From Panagrolaimus kolymaensis (lineage: Eukaryota; Nematoda; Chromadorea; Rhabditida; Panagrolaimidae): a stretch of DNA of 64,000 bases. Numbering within the stretch: position 1 is the first letter of the stretch; the number at the start of each line of letters is the position of its first letter. Location: positions 248,001 through 312,000 of the forward strand of contig JAJQJQ010000083.1 in assembly GCA_028622995.1 (NCBI GenBank), written 5' to 3'. Positions 25,306 to 36,900 of the stretch are shown here, one piece after another. The position numbers and the translations under genes were made by a program. The notes under the pieces are model-generated. The model was not told the origin of the DNA and made no database searches. It saw only the letters and a program-made list of their open reading frames with translations.

Positions 25306-27944
25306 CTTTTTGCTATAAAATTTTTGTCATGTTTTTGATATTTTGTATTCACATCATTGTTAACAACAAACGATTGCTATATACAGCCGCCACATACAAG
25401 ATTGCATTCACTTGAAATTGTATGAATATTCTTTGTGATAGTCCGATAAAAACATATCAAACAATAATTGCAGAACCCTTGCATTTGCTTGCTTCTGTTT
25501 TATTTTTAACTCCAATGAAAGCAATGCAATGCAATTAGGATGTATTAAAGCTCATAATCCTTATAATCATAAGTGAATGTCAAGTAAAAAACAAAGCTTT
25601 CAAAGTTATTTCACTTGTTTTTTTTTTTCTTTGGCTAGTTTTGAGAGAATAAGAAAGATGTCTTTTGCTTTCATTCATATGTTTTAGCGTAGAAATTGTC
25701 TCTTCTCTAGCTGTAGCTTTTTATGTTTTAGAATTTTGTTTCTTCATCAATTGAATGTTTGCGTTAGCTAATGGCTATTATTATTCCATGGTCTCTTTTA
25801 TTACGACATACCTTTAGCTTCCTTCAAAAGCATAAAATTTTTTGAAGGCTGATAAACACAATTGATTTTTTTTTATCCAAAAGGCAGACATTACTCAATC
25901 AAAGCAATGAATTTTTGATGCAAAAACAAGAAATTTTAATGTTTAAAAAGCTTAGAGTCGCTATTGATTAGGAAGAGGTTTACTCTAAACTGAGAATCTA
26001 ACTAACCCAAAAAAGATGAAGTAATCCTAAGCAAAAAAAAATTAAAGCAAGTCAAAATCATCCATCAAAAAAAAATTTCATTCCACTTTTTTCGATAATT
26101 TTTAAAAAATTATGGTTCTCAACGAGAGAATTCAAACAAGCACCGTATTTGCTTGCTCGGGAAAGTTGACTGTTTTCAATCGTCATTTTCTTCGTCTTCT
26201 TCCATTCATTCATTTTACAAAAATTTTGCTGTTGTGTTTTCTTTCGAATCAAAGAATTTGATTTTTTTAATTACAAACTTTTTATTGCTTCCTCTAAAAA
26301 TTTTTTCCGCCCACATTGATATATCTTTATCCTCTTTTTCCTCCCATTCCGTAAAACCCATTTGTGCTATCTCAACCACTAACTTTATCCCGCCCCTAAG
26401 CTTTCATTGCGCCACTGTGCATGTTCACTTTTTAAAATCGACTATTATTCACCTTCGGGTTTGAGTATTAGTCAGGTGGTTGAGATAATAACCTAGTTTC
26501 CTCGTGTTTTATTAGTATAATGAACTATGATGAATAACTGATGGCTGATAGCTATACATGCGATTCGGTAATCGTTGTTCGGAGTTTATCATTTGCTTTT
26601 AAATTATGTACACAAGGAGACTACGCACAAATGGGGATATCAACAGTTGCATTGAAGTATTTTTTAATGGTTTACAAACTTTTATTTTGTTAACCAAAAC
26701 TTCTAATGCGACATTCCACATTCCTTTAAAAGATTTTTAATAAAATTATGCAATTTGATCAAAATTAATATTAATGAATTTTTTGTTGAGTTGAAATCCT
26801 TCGAAGGACTCCACAACTTGAAGGAATAAATTTAAAGTTATCATAAAAACCAACAACTTTTGAGCCGCTTCCATCAGCACCTTTTTTTGTATCACACTAA
26901 TTACTGCAGTAACGATAAACTTACACCTTTTTGATTTTGTTGTTGGTGTTTGTTTGGGAAAAAATTGTTGTTTAAACTATCTCACTGTTGTTCCAAACAA
27001 ATGTGATTTCATTCGTCATTGATGCATCTGGTAGCTTTTATTGCTGCTTGCCCTTGAATTTGTTGTTATTAAACTCATTTTTCATATATGCACTTAATTT
27101 TGTGTGTAAAAAAACGTATGAAACACATGCTCAAAGAAAATTATAAAAGTAAAACAAAAGTTATCTTTATCCTCCAATATTTATCCTCACCAATGCTACA
27201 AAAACATAAATTTGCATATCCATACAATCATTTTTGTTGAAAAATAAATTCGAATACATCGTTGACTCAACTGCTTTATGCTTCTTGATGAATCTCTTCT
27301 TCATCATAGTTTATGTTATTTACCATATTTCCACCATATCAAATTGCCTTTTCTTAAAAATGTTTTGTTTGAATAATCCTTGCTATTTCTTTGGTTGCTT
27401 ATTGCATGAAAACTTTCACAAAAATAAACCTTTTTATTAGTCTGAATAGTACTTATTGGCCCTTAACAACTATTTCTTTAACCTGATCACAAAAAGCTTG
27501 AATGTTGTTTGTATGCATCCAAACTATTTGTTATTGTTATGCCTTCAAAACTACCATAGTTTCCATATAATGTTTATGTCTTGACAAGATTTTCGTTCTA
27601 TGTACTGTATTGACGAGCAGCATCATTCGATGGTTGGTTGTTTGTTTGCTTGATTTTGTATTTTTTGCAAGATGAATGGTTGACTGCAATTTTGCTACTG
27701 CATATTTTTATTGTCAAAAAAAACTAATCGTTATTTGCTGCTGAATTATTTCTTCGTCCTCTTATTGCTATATAAAACAACCATCTTCCCTCATTTCGCC
27801 AAAATTCATCATTGTTTAAAAAAATGCGCGGCCTCCTTCTCTTCCTTTCATATCTTCTCTCCATCTCTTTCTTACTCGTTTTTCGTGTTTCAAGCTTTTT
27901 CATTCCAAGTTTTTTGAACTCCATTCTAACTTTTTTTAATTTTA
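25306..27944. other. intergenic, no supported gene
   Basis: 2.6 kb without a defensible exon. Composition is slightly less extreme than elsewhere and homopolymer runs are fewer, but both strands are broken by stops and the open pieces lack domains. Distant control sequence or an unrecognised noncoding transcript cannot be excluded. Confidence 0.4.
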
Positions 27945-27954
27945 GCATCTTCAA

Positions 27955-28370
27955 ATGCCTCCAAAGCGTAAACAGAAGCCATTTGGCGATCCTGATGAAG
28001 TCGATGGCGATATTGATTATGGCAATGCTGAACCTCAACAAAGAATTGAAGTTACAGCTGAACTTCTCGAAGAACTCAAGCATGTGGATATCTCAAATTA
28101 TCCTATTCCTGAGAAATATGGTGCTGCATATAAGAATGATGGGAAGCAACGTTTAATGATCGGCAAAATGATCCTTGAAAATTTCAAAAGTTATTGTGGA
28201 AAACAATCTGTTGGTCCTTTTCATCCTGTTAGTTCTTTTTCAAATTATTTTGTGTATGATTATCCTTTGTTTTTTAGCATTTTTCTGCAATTGTTGGTGC
28301 AAATGGACAGGTCACTTCAAACAAAAGGAGATGAATACATAAAAGTACTTTGATTTTCAATATCTCAAAG
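27955..28370 (+). pseudogene. 5' fragment of an SMC4 (condensin) gene, Walker A broken
   Basis: The frame starts with a basic and acidic leader and reaches RLMIGKMILENFKSYCGKQ and VGPFHP, the start of the SMC4 ATPase head. A 50-bp intron (28230 to about 28279) leads to HFSAIVGANG. The expected Walker A continuation is SGKSN; here it reads QVTSN because a one-base loss is followed by a one-base gain, so the nucleotide-binding Lys is gone. A few codons later the frame stops (TGA). The rest of SMC4 (over 1000 codons) is not in the following sequence; only short, weak resemblances follow. A TTTTAG acceptor lies 9 nt before the ATG. I read it as a truncated duplicate of a gene located elsewhere. 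Confidence 0.6.
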
Positions 28371-29210
28371 GTATAAATTTCGAGAATCGAGAATTAATAA
28401 TTAATTTTTTTTAAACAAGAAATTTTTTCATTTTCTTCCTTCAAAAAGGTCGAAGACGTCAATGGCATCGATGCTTCTCCACGCTTCAAGCTTCAAACAA
28501 AAATGAAAATACAATTTTGAAGGTTTTTTTTGATTCGTGGAAAACAAAACGAGAAGTCTCAACTTACTTACATTTTTGTTGTTGGAAAAAATCTTTCTAA
28601 TAATTTTTGCTTTATTTCATTTTTCTTCTTCCAAGTTTCTAGGAATAATCATGTTGGTGTTGTTCTTTCTTGCTGTTTCAATGTGACTTTCTCATACCTT
28701 ACAATATTTTTTCCAAAAATTAGAAAAAGTAAAAGTTAATTAGAAAAAAGATTAAAGAAAGCTATGTTACAAAATATGAAATTTGTCCATCGACTTTTTT
28801 TGTTGTTGTGCCTTTCTTTCTTTGACGTTGATGAAAGTGAAAGAACAAATTCTCACGGTTTTTTAATTCATGGAGGAGTTGGAGTTAGTTTTTCTTATAA
28901 TTATTACTATAAACCATCATCATCATCATACCATTTTTTATATTAAAAGGTTATGTGTGTGAAAAAATATTTTATTTTAATGAAAGTGAAAAATCATAAG
29001 TTGCTTTTTACTTACTTTTTTTTTGGAGAAAGTTAAAGCTTTGAAATTGGAGAGACTTTGGTATATTTTTTTTACCGTATACTTTCCTTGTTCGTTTTTT
29101 AACTTTGTTGTTTGTGATTTAGCTATGAAATTTTTTGTTTTTTCATTATCTTGAAGTCCATCTTTTTTTTTTTGATTGCCCAATAATAATACCGTATGAC
29201 TAACTTTAGG
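28371..29210. other. spacer with possible decayed coding remnants
   Basis: No intact ORF or splice model is supported. Short peptides after the SMC4 fragment (for example near 28325-28350, a GDEYIKV-like stretch) could be more SMC4 debris, but they are too short to claim. The right end should contain the promoter of the nuclear receptor. Confidence 0.35.
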
Positions 29211-29244
29211 TCAAGCTGCTGCAGTAATTGAAAAATTAATAAAA

Positions 29245-30781
29245 ATGGGTAAGCTTTAAAGCTAGTTAGTTGCTATTTGTTTTTTGTTTTTCTCCAACCC
29301 CAATGAATAACTATTTTTCAGGCCGTTCATTAATTGCAAATGAACCATGCCAAATTTGTGGCGATCGAAGCTTTGGTCGTCATTATGGTATTGTTTGCTG
29401 TGATGGATGTTCATGCTTTTTTAAACGTAGCATTCGAAGAAATATTCATTATGTTTGTATTTGTAAGTGATCCAACCAACCAACAAACAAAAAAATTAAA
29501 GAAAATCACAAAAGTTGCTAATTTTTTTAGCTGGAGAAGACAATTGTCCTGTTGATAAAACTCGAAGAAATTGGTGCCCTTCATGTCGATTAAGGTAATC
29601 ACAATCGCTTTGCAAGTTTTTAACTGAGTCATTTGAAAGATTAATTAAAAATTATTGTTTTTTATTACAGAAAATGTTTATCAATGAATATGAATAAGGA
29701 GGGTGAGTTAAAAATACAGTATCCTTAAACTTAATTTTTCCTTGATTTTTTTTTGCAAATCGCTAAAACAAAAGTTCAATAATAAATTTAACTTAGTTTT
29801 TTAGCTGTACAAAAAGAACGTGGACCACGAAGAAATCGTCGTCGATCTAAAACTACTCCAACAAAAATACCAACCTCATCCAATCCATTTATTACTACAA
29901 ACAATTTCATTGAAAAGCCATCCTCCATCGATGCAACAACTTTAAATCTTACATCTTTAGCAACATCTTTGAAAGCTACAAAGCGCTTTAATAATCCTTC
30001 TCCTTCATTATTCCCTTCGAATAATAATAATATTTTTGATTTGGTAAAAAATCTTAAAAGAGGAGGAACAAATGAAAATTCTTTTATTTCTTCTTCAATT
30101 TTTAATAATTTTTCAACAACCTCCAATTTGAATAATAATAATTCAATTTCTCAAGGTTTGTTTGTTTAGTCATAAAATTTGTTAAAAATTAAAACCAAAA
30201 AAAGGATTTTAGCCGATATTTTATTATTTACTTCAATAATGCAAAGCTTAAAAAGTTCAGTAATAATTTTTCTTCCATCATCAACAAAAGTGGAAGTATT
30301 AAAACAAGTTTGGGAATATTGCGTTGTAATTCATTCAATTAAATCTGAAGGTACGCTAAATTTATTGGATGATGAAAAGATGAAAATTAATTATCTCTTT
30401 CCAAATAATAACCACCCAGAATCAGATGCAGAAGAAATACGTTTATTAATTTGTATTGCATTTTGTATGTTAGGTATGCGTTGTAAATTTTCCGCTACTA
30501 AGCAGTACTTCTTCATAATTCCAATATTTTTTTTTGCAGGAAAAGCAATTCCACAATTAAATTTTGCCACATCCCTTGCTGAATCATATCGATTTTGGTT
30601 GCGTCGGCATTGTAATGTGTATTATCCTAGCTTTGATCAAAGATTTAATCGATATTTGCAATTTTTAAATAACTTGTTTGAGAGCAAACTCAATTTGAAG
30701 TTGTTTAAACAAAAACTTTCGGTGGATCCTAAAATGATTATAAGCTTTTTAGCTTCTTTAGCATCAAAGGATTCAACTTAA
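29245..30781 (+). CDS. NR2E nuclear hormone receptor (tailless/dissatisfaction-like)
   Basis: Nuclear transcription factor with a two-zinc-finger DNA-binding domain and a ligand-binding-like domain. Seven exons give 364 residues: 29245-29248, 29322-29462, 29531-29594, 29671-29702, 29805-30155, 30213-30473, 30540-30781. A four-base first coding exon (ATGG) is assumed because it gives [18 protein letters not shown], like the start of NR2E proteins. The zinc fingers read [23 protein letters not shown], in which Cys replaces the usual Gly before FF. They continue [19 protein letters not shown] and [17 protein letters not shown], typical of tailless/TLX and DSF. A Ser/Asn-rich hinge follows. The C-terminal half, with [10 protein letters not shown] and RFWLRRHCN, is a divergent ligand-binding domain. 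C. elegans nhr-67 is the nearest relative I can suggest. Confidence 0.85.
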
Positions 30782-31007
30782 AATTGTGTACTTAAAATAA
30801 AATTTTGTAATTTTGAAATAAATAATTTCTATAAAGCCTTAAAGCTTAATGAACAACAACAGCTTTAGTAAAAGCTTGAAATCCATGGATTGCATATTTT
30901 GGATAACCATATTAGAAAAATTGCTTGAAAAACAAAAATGTATGCAAATTTGTATGTTGCATGATTTTTTTTTTTGCAACATCAAAGCTTCAAACTTTGC
31001 ATTTCGA

Positions 31008-31064
31008 CAGTTTCACTCTTAACACTTTTCTTTTCGCTGCGCGTTAGTTAGTTGTGTGTGCGAA
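31008..31064 (+). repeat. 57-bp duplicated leader/promoter block, copy 1
   Basis: This block is identical over 57 bp to 33863-33919 and lies 66 nt before the first kinase start codon; the second copy lies 54 nt before the second. It contains the unusually G/C-rich CGCTGCGCGTTAGTTAG. Its conservation between duplicates whose flanks have diverged suggests a shared core promoter or leader element. Confidence 0.7.
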
Positions 31065-31130
31065 TCTTCTCTCAATCTTCTTTTTTTCTTCTTCTTCGTT
31101 GCTGCTTCTTGAATTTTTTCTAAATCATCA

Positions 31131-33467
31131 ATGCCTTCTGCTCCTGTTGGAAAAATTAAACATAGTAATGATACAAGTGGTAAAGAAAAAAGAAATAAAG
31201 AAAAAAAGAATAATGACAAAAGTGGTAAAGGTGGTGGAGGAAAACATATTAATGATTCAAGTGTCAAAGGAAATAAGTAAGTTTTTACAACCTTTTATCT
31301 TCTTTCTAAAGCTGTTGATTCTTTTTAGTCATCATCCTCCAGCATCACCTCCACGAATAATATTACCACCACCTGGAATTCATGAAGGTTTGTTATCTTT
31401 GTTTATAGCTTTGTTATTAATGCTTGTTTTCGTTTTAGGTTATGATCCATACAATGATCCATTATTACAACCACCTCCACCAACTCCAATAGTTTCTCCA
31501 GCAGCTTTACCTCCGCCACCACAACATCCAATGAATTCATTAGAACGAAAAGAATCAGATGAATCCGAGAAAGTCAAAGCTCAACCAAAAGAAATACCAT
31601 TGATTTTACCACTTTCTGCTGAAACTCCTGAAATAAGCAAAGCTTCAAAAGTGATGACTCATCCTATTAAAGCACCTCGTCATAAGAAACATGGAAAGAA
31701 TCTTTTACCTGTACCTGCTTTATCACGTGAACCTCATCCAGGAAGTGCTTCATCAAAAGTGTCTAATGGTCATAATCGTCGAAGTAAAAAGAAACAAGGA
31801 AAATCGGTCTCTCCTGTTCCACAAGCAAAGATATTATCACCTGATGATGATGATAAAGTTGCTCCTATTGCTCTTGAAGAAGGTTTGGAATCAAAGGAAT
31901 TTTTCCATGGGTATGTTTCAATGATTTTTCCATCTCTTAGCAAACTTTCGATGCTTTGATTATTGTTTACCTCGACGATGTTAAAGCTTTATGTTTTACG
32001 TCATTTGCTTTTATTCCATTAAGCCTTTTTGTTGTATGTTATAACTTCTAATGCTCATTTACTTTTTAGATTTCTACCACGTGAAGACATTGAAGCAATG
32101 CTGCGTCGAAATGGTCATTTTGTTTTGCGTGTTACTGAACTTAGTGGCGAAACAACAAAGAAAGCAAGTCGTGAATTATGTCTATCTGTCTTTTGGAATG
32201 GTAATGTTCATCACTTCATATTGCGCCCAAACACTGCTAAACGGTACATGATTTGTCAACCACCTCCTGGAGAAAAATTACCTGATTTTGAAAATGTCTT
32301 GTCCATGATTCAACATTATGTGGATTCTGAAGCTGAGTTTAGCACTCACAAAGTTGCTCTAAAAAAGCCTGTTCATCGACAAGTTAGTTTTTTTTACACA
32401 TTTCTCTCATTTTTTATGATCATGCTTCATTTATAGGATTGGGAATTACGTCATGGAGAAATAACGTGCAATGAAAAACTTGGATCTGGAGCTTTTGGTG
32501 ATGTTTATTCTGGTGATTTGAAAAGAAAAAACAAGAAGATGGCTAAAGTTGCTATCAAAATGGTAAGGTTCTTATTTTTTATTCGCTGAACACTAACATT
32601 TTTCTTTTTTTTAGCTCAAAGGTGAAAAAATTGACAAAAAGAAAATTCTTGAAATTATGAGTGAAGCTCGTATTCTACGTCCTCTAAAACACAAACATGT
32701 TGTTCGATGCTATGGTGTTGCTGCTGATACCGAACCATTGATGATAGTTATGGAATTAATCAACGGTGGAGCTCTTGATATTTTCCTGAAATGTAACACC
32801 AATAAAGTTTCACTCAAAGAAAGAATAAACATGACGCTCGATGCTGCACTTGGTCTTGAATTTGTTCATTCTAAAAATGTTCTTCATCGGTAAGCTTTTA
32901 TTTAACCACTAGAAATATTGCCACTTTTACCACAAAATGTTTACTACAGTATCTTACTAATATGAATCTTTTTCAGTGACATCGCAGCTCGAAATTGCCT
33001 TTATGATTCCAAGATTCTCAAAATCAGTGACTTTGGATTAAGTATTGTTGGTGATCGACATAATTTGAGTGCAACTGAAAAAGCACCTGTTCGATGGTTA
33101 CCTCCTGAAGTTTTTCGAACACATGTTTATACTCGAGCTGCTGATGTTTGGGCTTTTGGGGTCTTAGTATGGGTATGTTTCTTTAACTTCGTCATAGTTT
33201 TCATTCTCTCATTTTTAGGAAATATTCAATGATGCTCAAGAACCGTATAAAGCATGGACTGGAACTCAGATACGTGAATCAGTATTGCAAAATGGAAATA
33301 AGCTGCAAATGCCAGATTGGGCTGGATCGAACATGAATAAACTCGTCAATGATGTATTTGAAGTCGATGCAAATAATCGTATATCAATGGCTGATGTGGT
33401 CAAAAGAATTGAGAAATTTGCTCCTAAAAATCGTGGTACATCTTTAGAGAATGTGGCTCTTCCTTAA
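31131..33467 (+). CDS. SH2-domain protein tyrosine kinase, Fer/Fps-like, copy 1
   Basis: Eight exons give 611 residues: 31131-31276, 31329-31387, 31439-31910, 32070-32382, 32437-32562, 32615-32889, 32977-33172, 33219-33467. A Lys-rich N-terminus is followed by a Pro-rich linker with possible SH3 ligands (PPPPTP, PPPPQHP), then an SH2 domain beginning FFHGFLPREDIEAML with the phosphotyrosine-binding Arg in HFVLRVTE. The kinase domain has LGSGAFGDVYSG, VAIKM, HRDIAARN, SDFGLS, PVRWLPPEVF and DVWAFGVL; the catalytic residues are present. No Tyr lies between DFG and PPE, so the usual activating site is missing. The order SH2-kinase without an F-BAR domain matches the expanded Fps/Fer-like kinases of nematodes. 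Stop is followed by AATAAA at 33513. Confidence 0.93.
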
Positions 33468-33574
33468 AATGATTATTATATTTTCTATGTAATGTTCTTG
33501 TATCATTTTTTAAATAAAATTTATTTGTACTAAACTTTTTGTTGTTTCTTATTTTGGATTACTTATGTTAAAGA

Positions 33575-33655
33575 GATTTAGAAAAAAGGCTTTCAACCAT
33601 TGAACCAAAACCGATTATAAGCTTTTTAGCCGTATTGTTAAATGATGCAACCTAA
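33575..33655 (+). pseudogene. duplicated last codons of the NR2E receptor
   Basis: The open frame ends EPKPIISFLAVLLNDAT plus stop. It aligns with the receptor's C-terminus ([18 protein letters not shown] plus stop), including the identical 16 bp TTATAAGCTTTTTAGC. It lies just after the first kinase gene, exactly where the receptor end lies before that gene. It is the left edge of the duplicated segment and cannot encode a protein on its own. Confidence 0.75.
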
Positions 33656-33862
33656 GGTTATGTTAAATGCAGTATTACACTTTGACCAACTAAATTTTAT
33701 TAAGCAACCTCAAATTTATCGAACAACATAGGTGAAAGTTTGAAATCCAACAAAGGTTGAATGCATTTCAAAAAAAATAAATGTGCATGCAAATTTGTAA
33801 GTTGCATGATTTCAGCATTCAAAAGCTTCATTCAAAGCTTTCAATCAACTTTCCATTTGCCG

Positions 33863-33919
33863 CAGTTTCACTCTTAACACTTTTCTTTTCGCTGCGCGTT
33901 AGTTAGTTGTGTGTGCGAA
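33863..33919 (+). repeat. 57-bp duplicated leader/promoter block, copy 2
   Basis: Identical to 31008-31064. It precedes the second kinase gene at a similar distance from the start codon. Confidence 0.7.
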
Positions 33920-33973
33920 CCTTCTCTTCTCTCACTCTTCTTTTTTTCTTCGTTGCTGCTTCAACTTCATTCA

Positions 33974-36900
33974 ATGCCTTCTGCTCCTGTTGAAAAAACT
34001 AAAAATAGCAATAATGAAGTCATCAGTGGTAAAGAAAAAAGAACTAAAGAAAAAACTGGTGGTAAAGACAGAAGAACTAAAGAAAAGACTTGTGGTAAAG
34101 ATAAGAGAACTAAGGAAAAAATTGGTGGTAAAGAAAAAAAGTAAGTTCATCCTTACTTATTCTTCTTCTTTGATATGAAATTGATTGTTCCATTTTTTAG
34201 TCATCATCCAGCTTCATCTCCAATTCCAGAAGGTTTGTCAGTTTTGTATTATAGTTTGTTTATTCAATTGCTTTATTTTCAGTTAATGATCCAATAGCAA
34301 ATTCACCATCACCGATAACACCAGTGATTCCGCCGCCGAAATCTCCATTACAACAACATGTCATGGTTCCATCAGAAGCAAAAGAATCAGAAACTTCAGG
34401 ATATCATAAAGTCAAAAATCAACTAAAACAATATGAAGTACCATTACCATCTCAAGGCGAATCAATAAGCACATCATCAAAATCTCATCCTGTTCGAATA
34501 TGTCGTAAAAAGAAATCTAGAAAAAATGTTGCACCTGTGCCACCACCAGCTAAAATGTTATCAAGTGATTCTAATCCCAAAAGAAAAACTTCAAGTTCTT
34601 CAAAGAGAATGAATGGTCAGGCTCGAACGTTCCGTCAAAAGACTCAAAGACAAACTCGTCGAACACAACATAAACTATTATCAACTCACGAAAAAGATGT
34701 TAAAGAAGAAAATTTGGAAGAAAAGAATTTCGTTCATGGGTATGTTCTTTTAACACTCGGACGGCGGATTGGTACAAACGGTGCAGATTGTAGCCCTGGA
34801 TTTGGGGAATTTATTCCTCAGCGCAGATTTCAGAAATCGATGTTCTGGAAAAAGTTGTCCCAGCGCGAATGTTCAGAATGCATTTTTATCTTCTATAGCG
34901 GCATATAGCTATTTTTTTATTGACAAAAAATATAAATGTTTTTTGCATTCATAAGCTGAGAATCTCTAGTTTATTATGTACTCAAAATATAATTAAAAAT
35001 TTGAACTTAAAAAAATAATTTCCTTTATCAAACAATAATGGTCCCGAAACGAAATTTTTTAACGTATGCAAATTTTTCTGGACATCTCGATCGAAGAATT
35101 TTTCATAGAGGCCATATTAATCACCAGAATCTCTAGTATTTTTGGGTATATAATGTTCGTTGGGTAAGCAATCAAAAGTCCTCTATTTCATAGCAAAATG
35201 TATGCGGCATGCTTTTGCGATTATGGTAATTTATCGTTTTTTTCAAAAGTTTTTATTTATATTTTATTTTTATACATTGTAAAAACATTTTTTAAATTAT
35301 ATTTATTACAATCTACCCGAAATAACACCTGGATTATTAAAACAAGCTTCACAAAATTTTGGATTCTTTTTCGATTGATGTTTAGAGCAAATTACTCCAA
35401 GACAAAGTTGGCAGTGATAATTACTTTTGATTGTACAATATTTACAAGTTCCTCCTTTTAGATCCCTTGCTGAACTTCTTGTTTGTCGTTGATCAAGAGG
35501 AATTGGTTGAACATTTTCCATCGCCGAAGATTTCCCATGGCAATTGACACAGATTGTAATCAAATGTTCATTACAAATAGGGGCGTTGCATACTTCACAA
35601 TTGTTATAATCTCGACCTATTTTTGTACAAACTTTACATCTATTTTGAGTCGATTTTTGGTGTCCAAGAACTTTTTGTCGAATACTAAAACGAGAAAATT
35701 AATTTCTAAATCAAAATCAAATAATAATTTACTCTTCTTGTAATCCTTCAATAGTTTCATATTTTTTTGTCAACCAGAAATTTCCAGATTCTTTGATTTC
35801 TTTTTGATCTTTCATAAGTTGATCAGATAAGTTGTTCAAAAACTCTCTGCGGTTTGCACTATTGTTAAAAAGGACTGATGCATTTAGAGCTGCAGTATCA
35901 ATGGTATGCATGAAAACTCGCACAGGCCACCGATTGACTGGAGGAGAAAAAGAATAATTGACAACCATTTCATCATGCATATCAACTCCACATTTCATTT
36001 TATTGTACTCGTGAATAATAAGGGGTTTTTCATTGCGGGCTTTTTGAATCGAATGATGTTTCGTTGAATACAAAAAAACTTGTTTAGTTGCTTTAGATTG
36101 GAAGCTAAGTAAAGTTTCTTTTTCTCGAAAGACATATTTAACATCCGAAACCTACAAAATATGGTTTATTTATGAATTTATAAAAAGTAAGGTAAACATA
36201 CTTCAGATTTTTCTCTTACAAAATCATCTGGAATGCCATGACGATTTTTGCGAACTGTCCCTAAGAGATGAGTTTTAGAGTTCCATAAAATATTTCCTAA
36301 TTGAGGTGATGTAAAAAAATTATCGGTGACAATTGTTCTTCCAGTGGATAAATAATTGGATGCTAATTTGAGAACAATCTAAAAGATTTGTTTTTTATAT
36401 TTAGAAAGAAATAATTTTTACTTACTCCTTCTCCAAAAGGGCCATCAATTCCATGGTTATTTTTACCCAGATAAACTTCGCTCTTACACAAAAACTTTGT
36501 TTTTGGGTCGACTATGTTGAAAATCTTGATACCATATTTTGCTGCTTTTGATGGGATAAACATTCGAAAATTACATCTTCCGCGGAAATGAACCAAAGTT
36601 TCATCGACTGTCAAATACTCTCCTGGTTTGTAATATTCTTCGAGATTTCTATTGAAAATGTCATAAACAGCACGGAGGTGAACAAATTTATCTTCATAAC
36701 TCCCATCATCATTTTTCTTTCGGTCGGGTTTGAAGTCAAAACGTAGGCATCTCATCAAAAATTTATATCTATCCTTCGAAAAAACTAAGTGGGCATCTGA
36801 AAACTCTAATTTATTACAAAAAAAAATGCGAATACCCTTACCAAGAGAAGAAGATTTTTTTGTTGAAAAAATTTCATCAACGGAAGAATTATTATAATTC

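Noticed and set aside
26153..26464. 103-codon plus-strand frame
   Set aside because: Overlaps an equally open minus frame, is rich in Ser and Phe from T/C tracts, and has no recognisable motif.
35198..35461. Open frame shared by both transposon arms (starts MYAACFCDYG)
   Set aside because: It lies inside the inverted repeat and appears at both ends only because the arms are identical; it runs across the arm boundary with no domain.
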